Below, piece after piece: positions 40,401 to 53,391 of a stretch of 64,000 bases of DNA. Source of the DNA: Charina bottae (taxonomy: Eukaryota > Chordata > Lepidosauria > Squamata > Charinaidae). How positions within the stretch are numbered: the first letter of the stretch is position 1; every line of letters begins with the position of its first letter. The stretch lies in contig JALMGJ010000008.1 in NCBI GenBank assembly GCA_023362775.1, positions 36,506,501-36,570,500 on the forward strand, given 5' to 3'. The notes below the pieces were generated by a model, which did no database searches, was not told where the DNA came from, and saw only the letters and a list, made by a program, of their open reading frames with translations. The position numbers were made by a program, and so were the translations under genes.

Positions 40401-43400
40401 TTAGCAACGGCAATCCTGGCAGTCCCGGTTGCTCTAGGAGCCCCAGCATCTCACGGGTTGTTAAGTGGGAAGAGTGCCATGTAAGGTGCATGGGGGGTGC
40501 CATGAGGTTGGGGGGCTGCTGCAGGCAGGCTGGCAAGAGCATCAGGTGGGTGCTGGGGAGCGTGGGTGGGGCGGCGAGGGGTGCAGGCAGGTGCTGGGGA
40601 GAAAAAGTGATGGGAGTGACTTATGGGAGCGACTTGCAACCTTCCCTGCTGGCTTCCCATGGACTTTGCTTGTGGGGAGCCGGCAGGGAAGGTTGCAAAT
40701 AGCGATTGCGTGACCACAGCTCACTGTAACATAATTGCGAGCCAGTTGCCCGGATCACGGTCACGTGACCACTGCAACAGCCACAACTTTGTGTCCTAAG
40801 TCCCCTTCATTCAGCACTGTCGTAATTTTGAACAGTTGCTGAATGAGTGGTCGTAACTCAAGGACTACCTGTTAGATTTGAAGAAAAAAGGAATCCCACA
40901 GGAATTCAAGAAGTTTGGAGATATCAATAGCTGAAAGTTTAATAACTTATTTGATTCCTACATGGAGGATTCCTATTCCAATTCCTATATATATATATTC
41001 ATATATTCATATTCATATACATACATACATATACATGTATATACAGTATACACATGTATATACAGTACACACACACATACATACAGTGGGGCGAAAAAGT
41101 ATTTAGTCAGCCACCAATTGTGCAAGTTCTCCCACTTAAAAAGATGAGAGAGGCCTGTAATTGACATCATAGGTAGACCTCAACTATGAGAGACAAAATG
41201 AGAAAACAAATCCAGACAATCACATTGTCTGATTTGGAAAGAATTTATTTGCAAAATATGGTGGAAAATAAGTATTTGGTCACCTACAAACAAGCAAGAT
41301 TTCTGGCTCTCACAGACCTGTAACTTCTTCTTTAAGAGGCTCCTCTGTCCTCCACTCATTACCTGTATTAATGGCACCTGTTTGAACTTGTTATCAGTAT
41401 AAAAGACACCTGTCCACAACCTCAAACAGTCACACTCCAAACTCCACTATAGTGAAGACCAAAGAGCTATCGAAGGACACCAGAAACAAAATTGTAGACC
41501 TGCACCAGGCTGGGAAGACTGAATCTGCAATAGGCAAGCAGCTTGATGTGAAGAAATCAACTGTGGGAGCAATAATTAGAAAATGGAAGACATACAAGAC
41601 CACTGATAATCTCCCTCGATCTGGGGCTCCACGCAAGATCTCACCCTGTGGGGTCAAAATGATCACAAGAACGGTGAGCAAAAATCCCAGAACCACACGG
41701 GGGGACCTAGTAAATGACCTGCAGAGAGCTGGGACCAACGTAACAAAGGCTACCATCAGTAACACACTACGCCGCCAGGGATTCAGATCCTGCAGTGCCA
41801 GACGTATCCCCCTGCTTAAGCCAGTACATGTCCAGGCCCGTCTGAAGTTTGCTAGAGAGCATTTGGATGATCCAGGAGAGGACTGGGAGAATGTCATATG
41901 GTCAGATGAAACCAAAGTAGAACTGTTTGGTAGAAACACAACTCGTCATGTTTGGAGGAGAGAGAATGCTGAGTTGCATCCAAAGAACACCATACCTACT
42001 GTGAAGCATGGGGGTGGCAACATCATGCTTTGGGGCTGTTTCTCTGCAAAGGGACCAGGACGACTGATCCGTGTACAGGAAAGAATGAATGGGGCCATGT
42101 ATCGTGAGATTTTGAGTGCAAACCTCCTTCCATCAGCAAGGGCTTGAAGATGAAACGTGGCTGGGTCTTTCAGCATGACAATGATTCCAAACACACCGCC
42201 CGGGCAACGAAGGAGTGGCTTCGTAAGAAGCATTTCAAGGTCCTGGAGTAGCCTAGCCAGATCTCAACCCCATAGAAAACCTTTGGAGGGAGTTGAAAGT
42301 CCGTGTTGCCCAGCGACAGCCCCAAAACATCATATATAACAAAGTATTGAGATGAACTTTTGATATTGACCAAATACTTATTTTCCACCATAATTTGCAA
42401 ATAAATTCTTTCCAAATCAGACAATGTGATTGTCTGGATTTGTTTTCTCATTTTGTCTCTCATAGTTGAGGTCTACCTATGATGTCAATTACAGGCCTCT
42501 CTCATCTTTTTAAGTGGGAGAACTTGCACAATTGGTGGCTGACTAAATACTTTTTCACCCCACTGTATATACATATGCCAGTTCCTACATTCAACATGAT
42601 GTATTGAACTATGTTTCCCCATCTCTTTAACATCACTGGCCATGGTGGCTGGGTATAATCTGAGCTGTAACACAGCATATTTGGAGAGATAATTTTAGGA
42701 GTCATTGATACATACTTATTGGCATTGTTTACAGCTGTCAAAATGCCATTTGTAATTAAGTCTACATCCATGTTGTCCCAGGAAATCTGAAAAATAAAGT
42801 TGATGCATTTTAGGGAAAACTGTTAAAACTAAAATTAATTTAATAGTGCTGTCTTAGTATGTCGAGACTTTCTATTTACAGAATAGTTGGCATCAAGATT
42901 TTCAGCTAATGAAGCAGCTCTGCATAACCCTTTGGCTGGTTCATATATGGTCTCAATCCATGGTTTGTTTAACTATAGTTTACTGAATAACAATTAAACT
43001 TTATACCACAGTTTGTGAACCATAATGGCTGGATTCACATAGCATACCAACCATAGAGAAATCACCTTATGACTTAGTGTGTTGTGTGAATCAGGTTTCA
43101 GCCTTTGGTGGCTCTTCTCTGGAGGATTCAGGGGTGTCTGCAAGACGTAGTCAAAAAAGTGTGATGCACATAAAAAACAGGCTGAGCTTCGACTGCACTA
43201 TCATGGATACCACGATGGTATTCTTGCCCACACCCCTGGAGGATTCCCTTCTTCTCAAGACAAGGTAATTAGTATCAGATCTTTTCCCCTAATATTGGCA
43301 ATAAGTCTTCAGAATGATCTCGCTAGCATCGATCACCTATTCATTCAACTTACTTGTTCACTCACAGCAAGAAAAAGTTTTTCCCAACTTTTAACTGATT

Positions 43401-46400
43401 TTACCGTCCCTGGGTTTCTTCCACTTTTAGCCTCTATTCCAGCTTATTAAGCATTTGAAGAGGCATCATAAAGGAATTCTGGGACCTGGCAGATACTCAC
43501 AGAGTAACACAGCTGAAAAATGACTTCAAGATCATCATGTTCATAATCAAGAACTGCCTGCAAACTTCTTGATAACAAAAGGAGATAGAAAATGAAGTAT
43601 TAGATAAAGTTTTTTTTAGCATATATTAAAACATTGCCAATCAAATAGGGTGAATGCAACAACTGGACAAAATCAGTTAAGAGATTCAATGACTCCAGTA
43701 AATTGATAAAACTAAATTCACTTACTTTCCTAGGACAGGGCTTAGTTCTTTCACATCACTGAGAGTTGGTCTCTTGCTAAGCAGCTTTTTAAAGACAGCA
43801 AGTGGGAAAGGTATGTAGGCTGTGACTCGGTTGGCTATGGAGAGTCCACAGAGAATACCAAAAAGGAAATATTTATTCTTCTCCACAGAAGGCTGCAAGA
43901 ACACAAGATTACAGCAACAGAACATCACTACAACTTCCAACAAGTATGGTCAATGGGAAGGAATACAGATAACAGTACTTCTGCAATATTTAAAGGGACA
44001 CAAGTTTCTACAATGGGATAAATATCTTAGTAAAATGAATAGTAGTATTAGACCACATACAGTACAAATCACCAGTTTTTTCAGCTGCACTATCATACTC
44101 TACTAGAGTCTACTTACTTTTCCCTGCACCTAGAAATGAGTACCTATTTTCTTGCAGCAAATAGCAATGGATAAATAGTGACCTTATGGAAGGTCTTGTC
44201 TCTTCCTGCCAGACCTCTTATAATTTCCTGCTAGACATCAGGAGAAAACCTACTTCAAATTAGTGTTCTTTATCAAAGAGCATACTGCTGAGCATACTGT
44301 TGAATAAATGCTACCATTCATTCAACTCAATTTTTGTAGTGCCTCAAGGCAACTTTCCCACACCTTGGGGCCTCAAGAGGTGTTGGGACTACAAATTTAT
44401 TTATTTTATTTATTTATTAAATTTTTATCACCGCCCATCTCCACACCAAGAAGGGACTCTGGACGGTTTACAATAAAACACCATTAAAATGCAACATAAC
44501 TACAGGTGCAACAATATAAATATAAACATACAATAAATATAAGATATAATAAAATCCAGGTGGCTGATGGTTCTCTACCGTGGGTATAAAAGTTATTTAG
44601 GGCAGTTCTAAGGGACTAGCCATCCCCAGGAGTGGCCATTTTCCTTCCCGCTCCAGGCGAGTTGGCAAAAACAGGTTTTTAATTTTTTTCAGAAGTCCAG
44701 AAGTGAGGGGGCCTGTCTTATCTCTTGGGGAAGAATGTTCCAGAGGGCAGGAGCTACTGCAGAGAAGGCACGCTTCCGAGACCCTGCTAGATGGAATTCT
44801 TTTACGGATGGGGTCTGTAACATGCCCTCTCTGCATGACCGGGTGGGACGGGACGATGTAATGGGGATGAGGCGGTTCCTCAGGTAACCTGGCCCCATGC
44901 CATGTAGGGCTTTAAAGGTCATAACCGACACCTTGAATTGGACCCGGAAGCAAACTGGGACCCAGTGCAGCTTGCGTAACAAAGGTGTTATATGTGCCCT
45001 CCTTGGGACACCTAAGATTGCCCACGTGGCTGCATTCTGGATCAACTGTAGTTTCCGAATATTTTTCAAGGGTAGCCCCATGTAGAGTGCATTACAGTAG
45101 TCTATATGGGAGATAACCAGGACATGAGTGACTGTTCGAAGGGCCTCTCGGTCCAGGAAAGGGCGTAACTGGTGCACCACACGGAGTTGAGCAAAGGCCC
45201 TCTTAATCCTCATAATCTCCCAGTTAGCATGTTTTGAAGTTTTTCAAACTTTTTTTTGTGTGTGTGCACAAAAGACCATGCATAGAACTTCACAAATCAA
45301 ACTTGCACATATTTTTTCCCCATTAAGATCCAGCATCCCCAAAATTGGGTCAGTAAGGGACTGGGTAGGTATCATCTTGATGAATTATGAGTCCATTTGA
45401 ACTGGAATCAGCTCTGACAAGCTTACCTTGGGAGGGAACCACATTGGGGAATTGTCTTCACAATACATAAACATCCCATAGTCTGGCCGCACCACCTCCT
45501 TAAACACCTGTGAAAAGAATTCCACCAGGATACCCATACCTTCATAACCAGGCATTTCACCTTCAAACTGAATCTGCCAAAACAAGGAAGGAAAGAAAAA
45601 AGAAAAAGTAGTTCAAGGCATTTCACAGAGGGAAAACAACTGAGGAATCAGTCTCCATAGAAGCCCTCAAGCAGAGGTTGGCAATTGTGCTAGCCTTGAT
45701 GCTGCAATCTCATTTTTGTATCAATACAGAAATGATTGAAAGCAAAACTTCCGGTTGAGCGCCATGGTGAGTTAAACGTCCCTTTTTGTAGCGCGACGGT
45801 GTTACGATGGAGATCGGCACAGGATGCAGGATCCTGGCCGCTGAAATGCTCTCTGGATTAAGGAGAGATCTTTGAGATAGCCCCTGTGACTCTGCACAGC
45901 TGCTGCTCGTGAGTAAACTGCAGGAATCGTCATTTTGCAGTTTGCCTATGGGTCGAGTGGCTGGGCGTCAAGGGAAGAACCATCTTTGCTCACAGTCCTT
46001 AACGTAGTCTCTTAAAGGACTATAAGGCTTGACGGAGCCTCACTTCTTAATCACTTTGGATTTTTTTCCTGCTGCCTTAAAAGGATTAAGACCCTTCAGA
46101 ATGGCAAGTTACAGTATATTGTATTCGCTAGGTGAGTCACCTTGTCCTTAGAGAAAGAACTTTTAAATGAGATTTTTAAAAGCTTTGGAAAATATTACTT
46201 TTTGGATTAAACAGCAAAAGGGTGCTTAGAATATGGACTTTAGAAAGTTTAACAATGGATTAAGGCAGAGCTTTCCAAAGTTTTTCCACGGCGACACACC
46301 AACCGCCGTTGGTGTGTCGCCGCGGGAAAACCCGGAAGTGCCGCCATTGCGGCAGCGCAGAAAAACCCGGAAGTGCTGCTGCCACTTTCAGTTTTTGTGC

Positions 46401-49400
46401 GCTGCCGTTGGTGTGTCACCGTGGGAAAACCCGCTGATGATCAGCGCTTCCGGGTTGTGTGGCGACACACCAGACTCTGTGTGGCGACACACTTTTGTGT
46501 CGTAACACACAGTTTGGAAAGCTCTGGATTAAGGGCTCAGATAGACTTGGAATTATAGTTTTAAATGCCCACAAAGAGTTTTGGATTAACTAGAAGAAAT
46601 TTTCCCATATGGAAAAAGGGCAATTGTTTTGAGTATTTTTCATAATAAGGGGACCTTGAAGGTTGGACAATAGAGGGAGCTAGAGGATAAAGAACACGGA
46701 GCAGAAATCTATAATACAAATTTGGGAATATTTTCTGCCAAGCTTTTTGACAAAATAAGATAAATTTCTTGACAAGATTGACAGAGCATGTTATAATGAA
46801 ATTACATAACAAGAACAAGTTGCAACGTATGATTTGAAATTACTTTGAAAGGGGACTTAAATGTAGCAAGTAATGAGAAAGATATGGAGAAAGATATGGG
46901 CACATAAATGGAACTGATGGATGACTTACTCCCAAAAGGCAATGTACAAATATTGAACCAGGAAACTAACTTGGATATATTTTTTTACTGGATATACAAA
47001 AGAGCTCTGTTAAGGTTTTGAATGGGTTTATTAGAAGTGACAAACAAAAGGACAAACTTTACTTACTGGATATACAAAAGAAATTTTCTAAAGTTCTGAA
47101 GGATTTTTGGTTCAAACACAGATGAACAGAAAACTAGCTCTGGGTCTCTTTTTGAAGGGGTTAAAATATATTTTTAAAAACCCAGGGAAGGAATACAAGA
47201 TTGGCTTATTCGATCAGGGCTAAAGGAGAAGAATAGTTACATCTGGTTGCCCTTACTGGACTTTTGCTGACAAAGAAACGACTGATGAAGCATTTCGATT
47301 TTGTTTTTGTTTTACTCAATAGATGAAACATGGGGTGAAGAGAGATTATGTTGTATTTAGAGATAGAGATAAGCTATTAAGATTGTCTTTATTTGCTGGG
47401 ATGAAGCAGTTTGGTCTAGGGGTTAAGGCAACGGGCTAGAAACCAGGGGACTGTGAGTTCTAGTCCTGCCTTAGGCATGAAAGCCGGCTGGGTGACTTTG
47501 GGCCAGTTGCTCTCTCTCAGCCCAACCTACCTCACAGGGTTGTTGTTGTGGGGAAAATAGGAGGAGGAAGGAGTAATCCCCACCTTGAGTTATTTAGAAA
47601 AATAATAAAGGCGGGATAGAAGATAAACAAAAAAAAGTTACTTCTTCTTTCTTTTTTCTATTTTTCCCTTTTTCCCCCCGTTTTCACACTTTTTTCTTTT
47701 CTTTTGTATTTTTCTGTTTGAATTTTTGTGGCCTGTATTGGCTTTTATTCTTTTCATTTATAATTCTTAATAAAACTATTTGAAATGATTGAAAGCAGCT
47801 CTCAAATTTTTGCATGAAGCTGCCTCCAATAACAGAACAGTCCTCTACCATGATCCCCCCTACCCTGCTTCAAAATCTTCTTTGTGAAGTCCATTCAGCA
47901 GTCTGTTAGAACTACTGAAATGGAGCAGAGCTGCAAAGTTCGTGTACAGAAAAAGAATATTGTTTAAAAACAGAGCCCATGAGCATATTAGAGAGATCCA
48001 GGTTAATCTTACACCCTTAGCCCACCCAAGCATAAAGAAACATGCGCTTAGACATGGCAGGTATGAAAAGTAAGTACAAAGAGTCCTTACATTTATTCAC
48101 TGCAGGTACAGCATTTTTGGTAGATAAATGATGTTCCATTTCTTCTTTGTTTCCCTAAACTTAATACCTCTTGCCCTGCTTGCTGCAAGAGATGCGTGTA
48201 GAAAGGGGGGGAAATCTCCTAGGCCCATCCATGGCCTAGAATGGAGCAGCATACAGCCATGTGCTTGCTCCCAGTCCAAGGAGGAGAGAGAGAGAGAGGA
48301 AGTGGGAGTGGCCACAAACAGTTCCTCAAAAGCATGGAGAGCTTGCATCCTAGAGCAGCCATCAATATGCTGATGAGGCATGCTGGATTTGCCAGGATCT
48401 CCAACACTTTACAGGTTCCCCAAGGTTTCTGAACAGACTTGGAGAGTGCATAGGAGAGAAGCTCAGACTTCTGCAAAATTTGAAAAAAAAAGTTGTGGCA
48501 GTTTTAAGAATTGCATCAATGAACTGACATCTTAAAACACCAACATCCTTTTTCAGGTGGACACAGAAAGCTGAAAAATGTTGGGATCCTTTAATGAATA
48601 GCAGAGAAGCTCTGAATTTGCAGAAGGCCCAAAGCATTTCTTCCACATTGTTTTTGAAGTTTACACAGCCCTAGTGTAATCACAATTAATCTAAGTTAAA
48701 TAATGAATCAAATTTAATTTATATTAGTCCTACGCCTCTGAGATGTTGCCTAAAGATTTAGGGGCTCTCAGTCGAAAGATTTTTCTAATCCTGCTAGATA
48801 GATCATTTCAGAAGTAAGCCCCACAGAATTCAGAAGCAAATGCCCCTTGTGTATAAGAAAACTAAAATGGTGTAGTGTTGGATTGGCAATCTAAAACTCA
48901 GGTTCCATGCTCCCATTCAACCATGGAACTCACTGGGTGTTTTTGGACCAGGCACAATCACTCAGCCAAGCTATTCCAGAGGACTGCTGTTGAATGCAGA
49001 AAAATTAGGGGTGACCTTCACCCTGTACTTTACCTCTAGCTCAAGCTCATAGCTTTCCAAAGTGTGTCGCGACACACTACTGTGTCGCCTGCGGTGTCCT
49101 GGTGTATCGTGTGAAAACCCGGAAGCGCTGATGGGGGGAACAGAAAGAAGCGGCACCCCCACCAATCAGCGGCAGCGGCACTGATTGGTGGGGGTGCCAC
49201 TTCTTCCGGTTCCCCCAATCAACGCTTCCGGGTTTCGCATGACACACCAGGATACAGCAGGCTGCGCCGCCGCCGCTGGTGTGTGTCACCAACATGAAAA
49301 GTTTGGAAAGCTCTGCTGTAGCTTCTTAAAGGCAAAATATAATTGTTAGAGAAATAAATAAATAGTAAGTAAACAAATAAGGATAGATTTTAAAAAATGC

Positions 49401-52400
49401 AGTCCTAATTTTTAAGGCTATGCCAATGAGTTCTAAAATTCAAAGCACAGGTAACCCTGTAAGAGCAGACCATAGACAGCTCACCAGCAGTTGCTTTTTC
49501 AGGTACATGTCCTCTACTCTCTTCAGTTTGTGCCATGTGTCTTCAACAAGATAGTGGCGTCGCACTTTCAGAAGAAAGGTAGGTGGTTCTGGAAGTTCAG
49601 TGGTTCCCAGCATTTGCTTGTGAAGCCAATCCAGAGCAGCTTTTATTTTTAAGTTCTGGAGAAGCCCAAGAGGAAAGAGATAAAAACCAATACATTGTTT
49701 TCACTATTTACCATGGAAGAAATGTAGGGAAATCAAAGGAAGACTTCTTTTAAGGCGATTTTGATGGTGGTGTTTATATTTAAGTATAATTTCCCCCCAA
49801 AATAACACAGCAGCATTCAACCATTTGCTTAGATCCCCATTCCCAAAGTCCTAGCAGAGGAAGATGGTAAGGAATGAAATAAAATAAATGGGCTTGGAGC
49901 TTCCTTAAACAGTAACCAAATTGGGTCCTTTAAGAATATTACTTATTTTATTCAATTCATTTTTATATTGCTTCCAATGTCCAAGGTACCTTGTACCATG
50001 TACAACCTCTACTGAGACAAAAATACAAGAGGAGAGAGGCTGCAGGACAAAGGGTTGAGTAGGAGGGTCCTGCATTATTCATCTGCTTGTTTCTTTTCTT
50101 GTTTCCTTCCTTCCTTCCTTCCTTCCCTCCCTCCCTCCCTTTGCCTTTTTAGAAAATCCGTGATCACATCTGCATTCCTTTCTTTGAGAAATAAGATGGA
50201 TAGTGTCCTGGTTCAGCCTCTGCCCCAGGACTCCAGTGAGGAGTCAGCAGACGAGCTGCCCCTGGTGAAACCCCAGGGGACTAAACCAGACGAAGCCCCA
50301 GAATTAAGCACGGCTCCAGAAGTAGACCCAGCACCACAGGGCAGTGGGGAGTTGGCAACAACTGAGGCTACAGGGGAGCAAACTGGGGATGGTGGTTTGT
50401 CCCCACCCTCTAGCCAGCGGCCAACAACTGAGGCTACAGGGGAGCAAACCGGGGATGGTGGTTTGTCCCCACCCTCTAGCCAGCAGCCAGCTGGTTCTCA
50501 TCAAACTCCTAGCTCTCCAGAATCACCCAAAGGGCAGAGACGGAGACGTGTATGCATTGCCTTAAAGGACAGACGAAGAAGTGCGAGGCTAGCTGCAAGG
50601 GAGTTACGTAGGGGAAACGTTGAGTCTTTGCAGGATTCAGATGACAGCCCCTAATCTCCTAATAAATCACCAGCAGAGCGGTGAGTGAGTTGTGGGAGCA
50701 ATGTAGCATATTGGCTTTGCGACCACTCCAGCGTCTTGGCTTGATTCCTGATTTCTTGACCCTGGTTGGACTACTGTTGATTTGTTTTCTGGACTCTTTG
50801 ACCTGGCTTTGACTTCTCGCTGACCTACTTGTTACCACCCCTGACCTGGCTTTGGAATATCGGTTGTCTTCTGGCTCCAACTCTGACTTCGGCAAACGGA
50901 CTCCTGGTTTCTCTCTCTTGGCTTTTCCCTGCAGCATGACTTCTGGCTGTATCTGTTGCTAAACGTACAGCTGGTGAGTGCATTCCTGCCTTCACCTCAC
51001 AGCAGAGACTCTGTGAAACCTGATACCCGTGACAGGCCAGCACAGATAGTTTATTTTATTTTTTAAAATTTATTTTCTATCCCGCCTTTATTAACTCAAG
51101 GCGGCAAACATACCTAATACTCCTTCCTCCTCCTATTTTCCCCACAACAACCCTGTGAGGTGAGTTGGGCTGAGAGAGTGACTGGCCCAAGGTCACCCAG
51201 CCGGCTTTCATGCCTAAGGTGGGACTAGAACTCTCAGTCTCCTGGTTTCCCATTGGCTCCTTCCTAGGGCTGAGAGAATGTGATTGGCTCAGGGTCACCC
51301 AGCTGGCTTTCATGCCTAAGGAGGGACTACAACTCTCAGTCTCCTGGTTTCTAGCCCGTTGCCTTAACCCAGAGCTTTCCAAACTCTGTGTCGCGACATG
51401 TTAGTGTTTCAGCTGCAGTGTCTGGGTGTGTTGCGGCTGCTGCTGCCTCCAAGCCCTGCCAGGATTCTGCGCAGGTCCTAGTGCCTGCCTTGTGCCCTGC
51501 TGTAAAAGTGTGTCGCAAAATGATGCCCTGCTGTAAGAGTGTGTCGCGAAATGATGCATGTCTAAAAAGTGTGTCACCAACATGAAAAGTTTGGAAAGCT
51601 CTGCCTTAACCTCTAGACCAAACTGGCTCTCAGTTCAGGATTCCCAACATGGTACTGAAAGGCACCAATATGCCCACTTTTCTGGGACCAGAAGACCCCT
51701 CCCTTTCCCCATTTCTAACGTTTTAAAGTATTATTTTCACATTTAACAATTTGGCACACTGCAAAGCAAAGCATCAGCCCCCAGAATCATCTTAATTTCC
51801 AAAATGGCCTTAGAATCCCACATTCTCACAAAGTGAGTGGGGTAAGTGAACACAGCTTATGTTCTTCTTATAAATATACTGTATATAATGATAATATCTT
51901 GAATGGCTAAAGAGGATGGCAATGGGGAATCCCCAGTTTGTTTTCTGGCACAGAGTTTTCTTGTGACTAGGCACAGAGTGCAGCAAACGTGTGAACAGGC
52001 AAGCCCCCTTGAGGCACCCATGTGCTTTCAACATTCACGACAAGTTCTCAAACTGTCAAATGTGCAGAAGGGGTCTAAATGATTGGGGACTCCAGGGATA
52101 GTTCCACATTTCAAGGCTTGCATGAGCCTTCTTTTTCAATGAGGGCTCCTTTGAGTAGTTGCAGTGCCCTCTGGAAATGCACACTTTGAGTTTGTTTTGA
52201 GAAAACTCAATCTGATCCTCTCCAACCAGTGGTAGGATCCACCTCACAACTCTTGCAACCAATTATGATCCTCTTTGCAACTCTTCTGCCGGGAATTCCT
52301 GGTAGGAGGTAACTATTTTTTACATTCTGTGCCACATACAGCTCACTTTTTATTCCTTCTGGATGAATTCTCCTTTCTTCAAAACATAGCCCTGCAGCAT

Positions 52401-53351
52401 TGTCCTCATCAGAAAGCTGCCCTATTATCCCATTAAGACTTCCCCAAAACCTAGAGTGTCTAACATTTGTCAGCCTGAAGGCCACATTAGTCACTGAATG
52501 GTACATTTGGGCCTGCACCGCAAAGGGGGCAGGACCACACTGAAAAAATATTAATGACAAAGGCAGGAATTTTTTTTCCCAAATTTTGCCACCGCCCACC
52601 TCCCCCAAAAAGAGGGACTCTGGGCGGTTTACAACAATAAACACATCAAAACAGTGAGCATAGGTACATCTAAAATATCAATACTAGATTACCAATATAA
52701 ATATAAAAGTAAAAATAAATATAAAATCCAAGTGGCCTAGAAGGTCTAATTCCGTGAGGAGAGCTCTAAGGTGCCAGCCACCCCCAGGAATCACTACTCC
52801 CCTTCCTGCCCCAGGCGAGACAGCAGAGCCAAGTCTTCAGGTTCTTCCGGAAGGTCAGGAGCGATGGGGCCTGTCTCGCCTCTGGTATATTATTATGTGG
52901 GGGATGGCTTACTACTTAGAGTAGAAAGAGGACATAAGCAGGCTGCAAGATGAGGGAAGTGGGGGGAGGGTTGCTACTATAAAGGTATGTGGGAATGACC
53001 TTAGGAGACAGAAGGAAGAGCCACAGCCAAGACAACAATATGATAAACAAAATTTGAGCCCAAAGGAAGAAGGGGTGGCAAAAGCATCTCAGAAGAGACC
53101 CTCCCTAGTTTTCGGGAGAGTAAAAGTGAAAGACAGGAGGGGTAGGCTGCCTGGGGAATTCTGGGAATTGAAGTCCACACATCTTCAAGTGGCCAAGGTT
53201 GAGAAACACTGCTCTAAACAAAGGCTACACCCCTCGAAGCAAATGCCTGACCAGGCTGTTCATAGACTTGACACAGTTCCGCTCCCCTGTCAGGTCCCCA
53301 ATTCTTTTGCGCTGGACCGCAAACAAAAGAAACCCCACCAACTCTCCAACA

Positions 53352-53391
<40 letters not shown>

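Larger units (their letters stand above)
45745..47781 (+). mobile_element. L1-like LINE, internally shortened, with nested insertions
   Basis: Flanked by a 16-bp direct repeat GAAATGATTGAAAGCA (45729-45744, 47782-47797). Starts aaacttccggttgagcg (an L1-type 5' UTR start) and ends in an AT-rich 3' region with AATAAAA. No long open frame remains. A hAT element (46266) and a SINE (47407) sit inside. Confidence 0.8.

Noticed and set aside
41452..42147. Functional transposase or domesticated Tc1 gene
   Set aside because: No ATG, frameshift at the end and deletion of the third catalytic part; the long similar TIRs show an ordinary dead transposon.
44689..45213. 174-codon minus-strand frame as a HERC exon
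   Set aside because: Sequence is L2 reverse transcriptase C-terminus; no splice sites join it to the HECT frame.
52207..52644. 145-codon minus-strand open frame
   Set aside because: Contains an L2 tail at one end and no splice-consistent match to HERC; probably intron repeat sequence.
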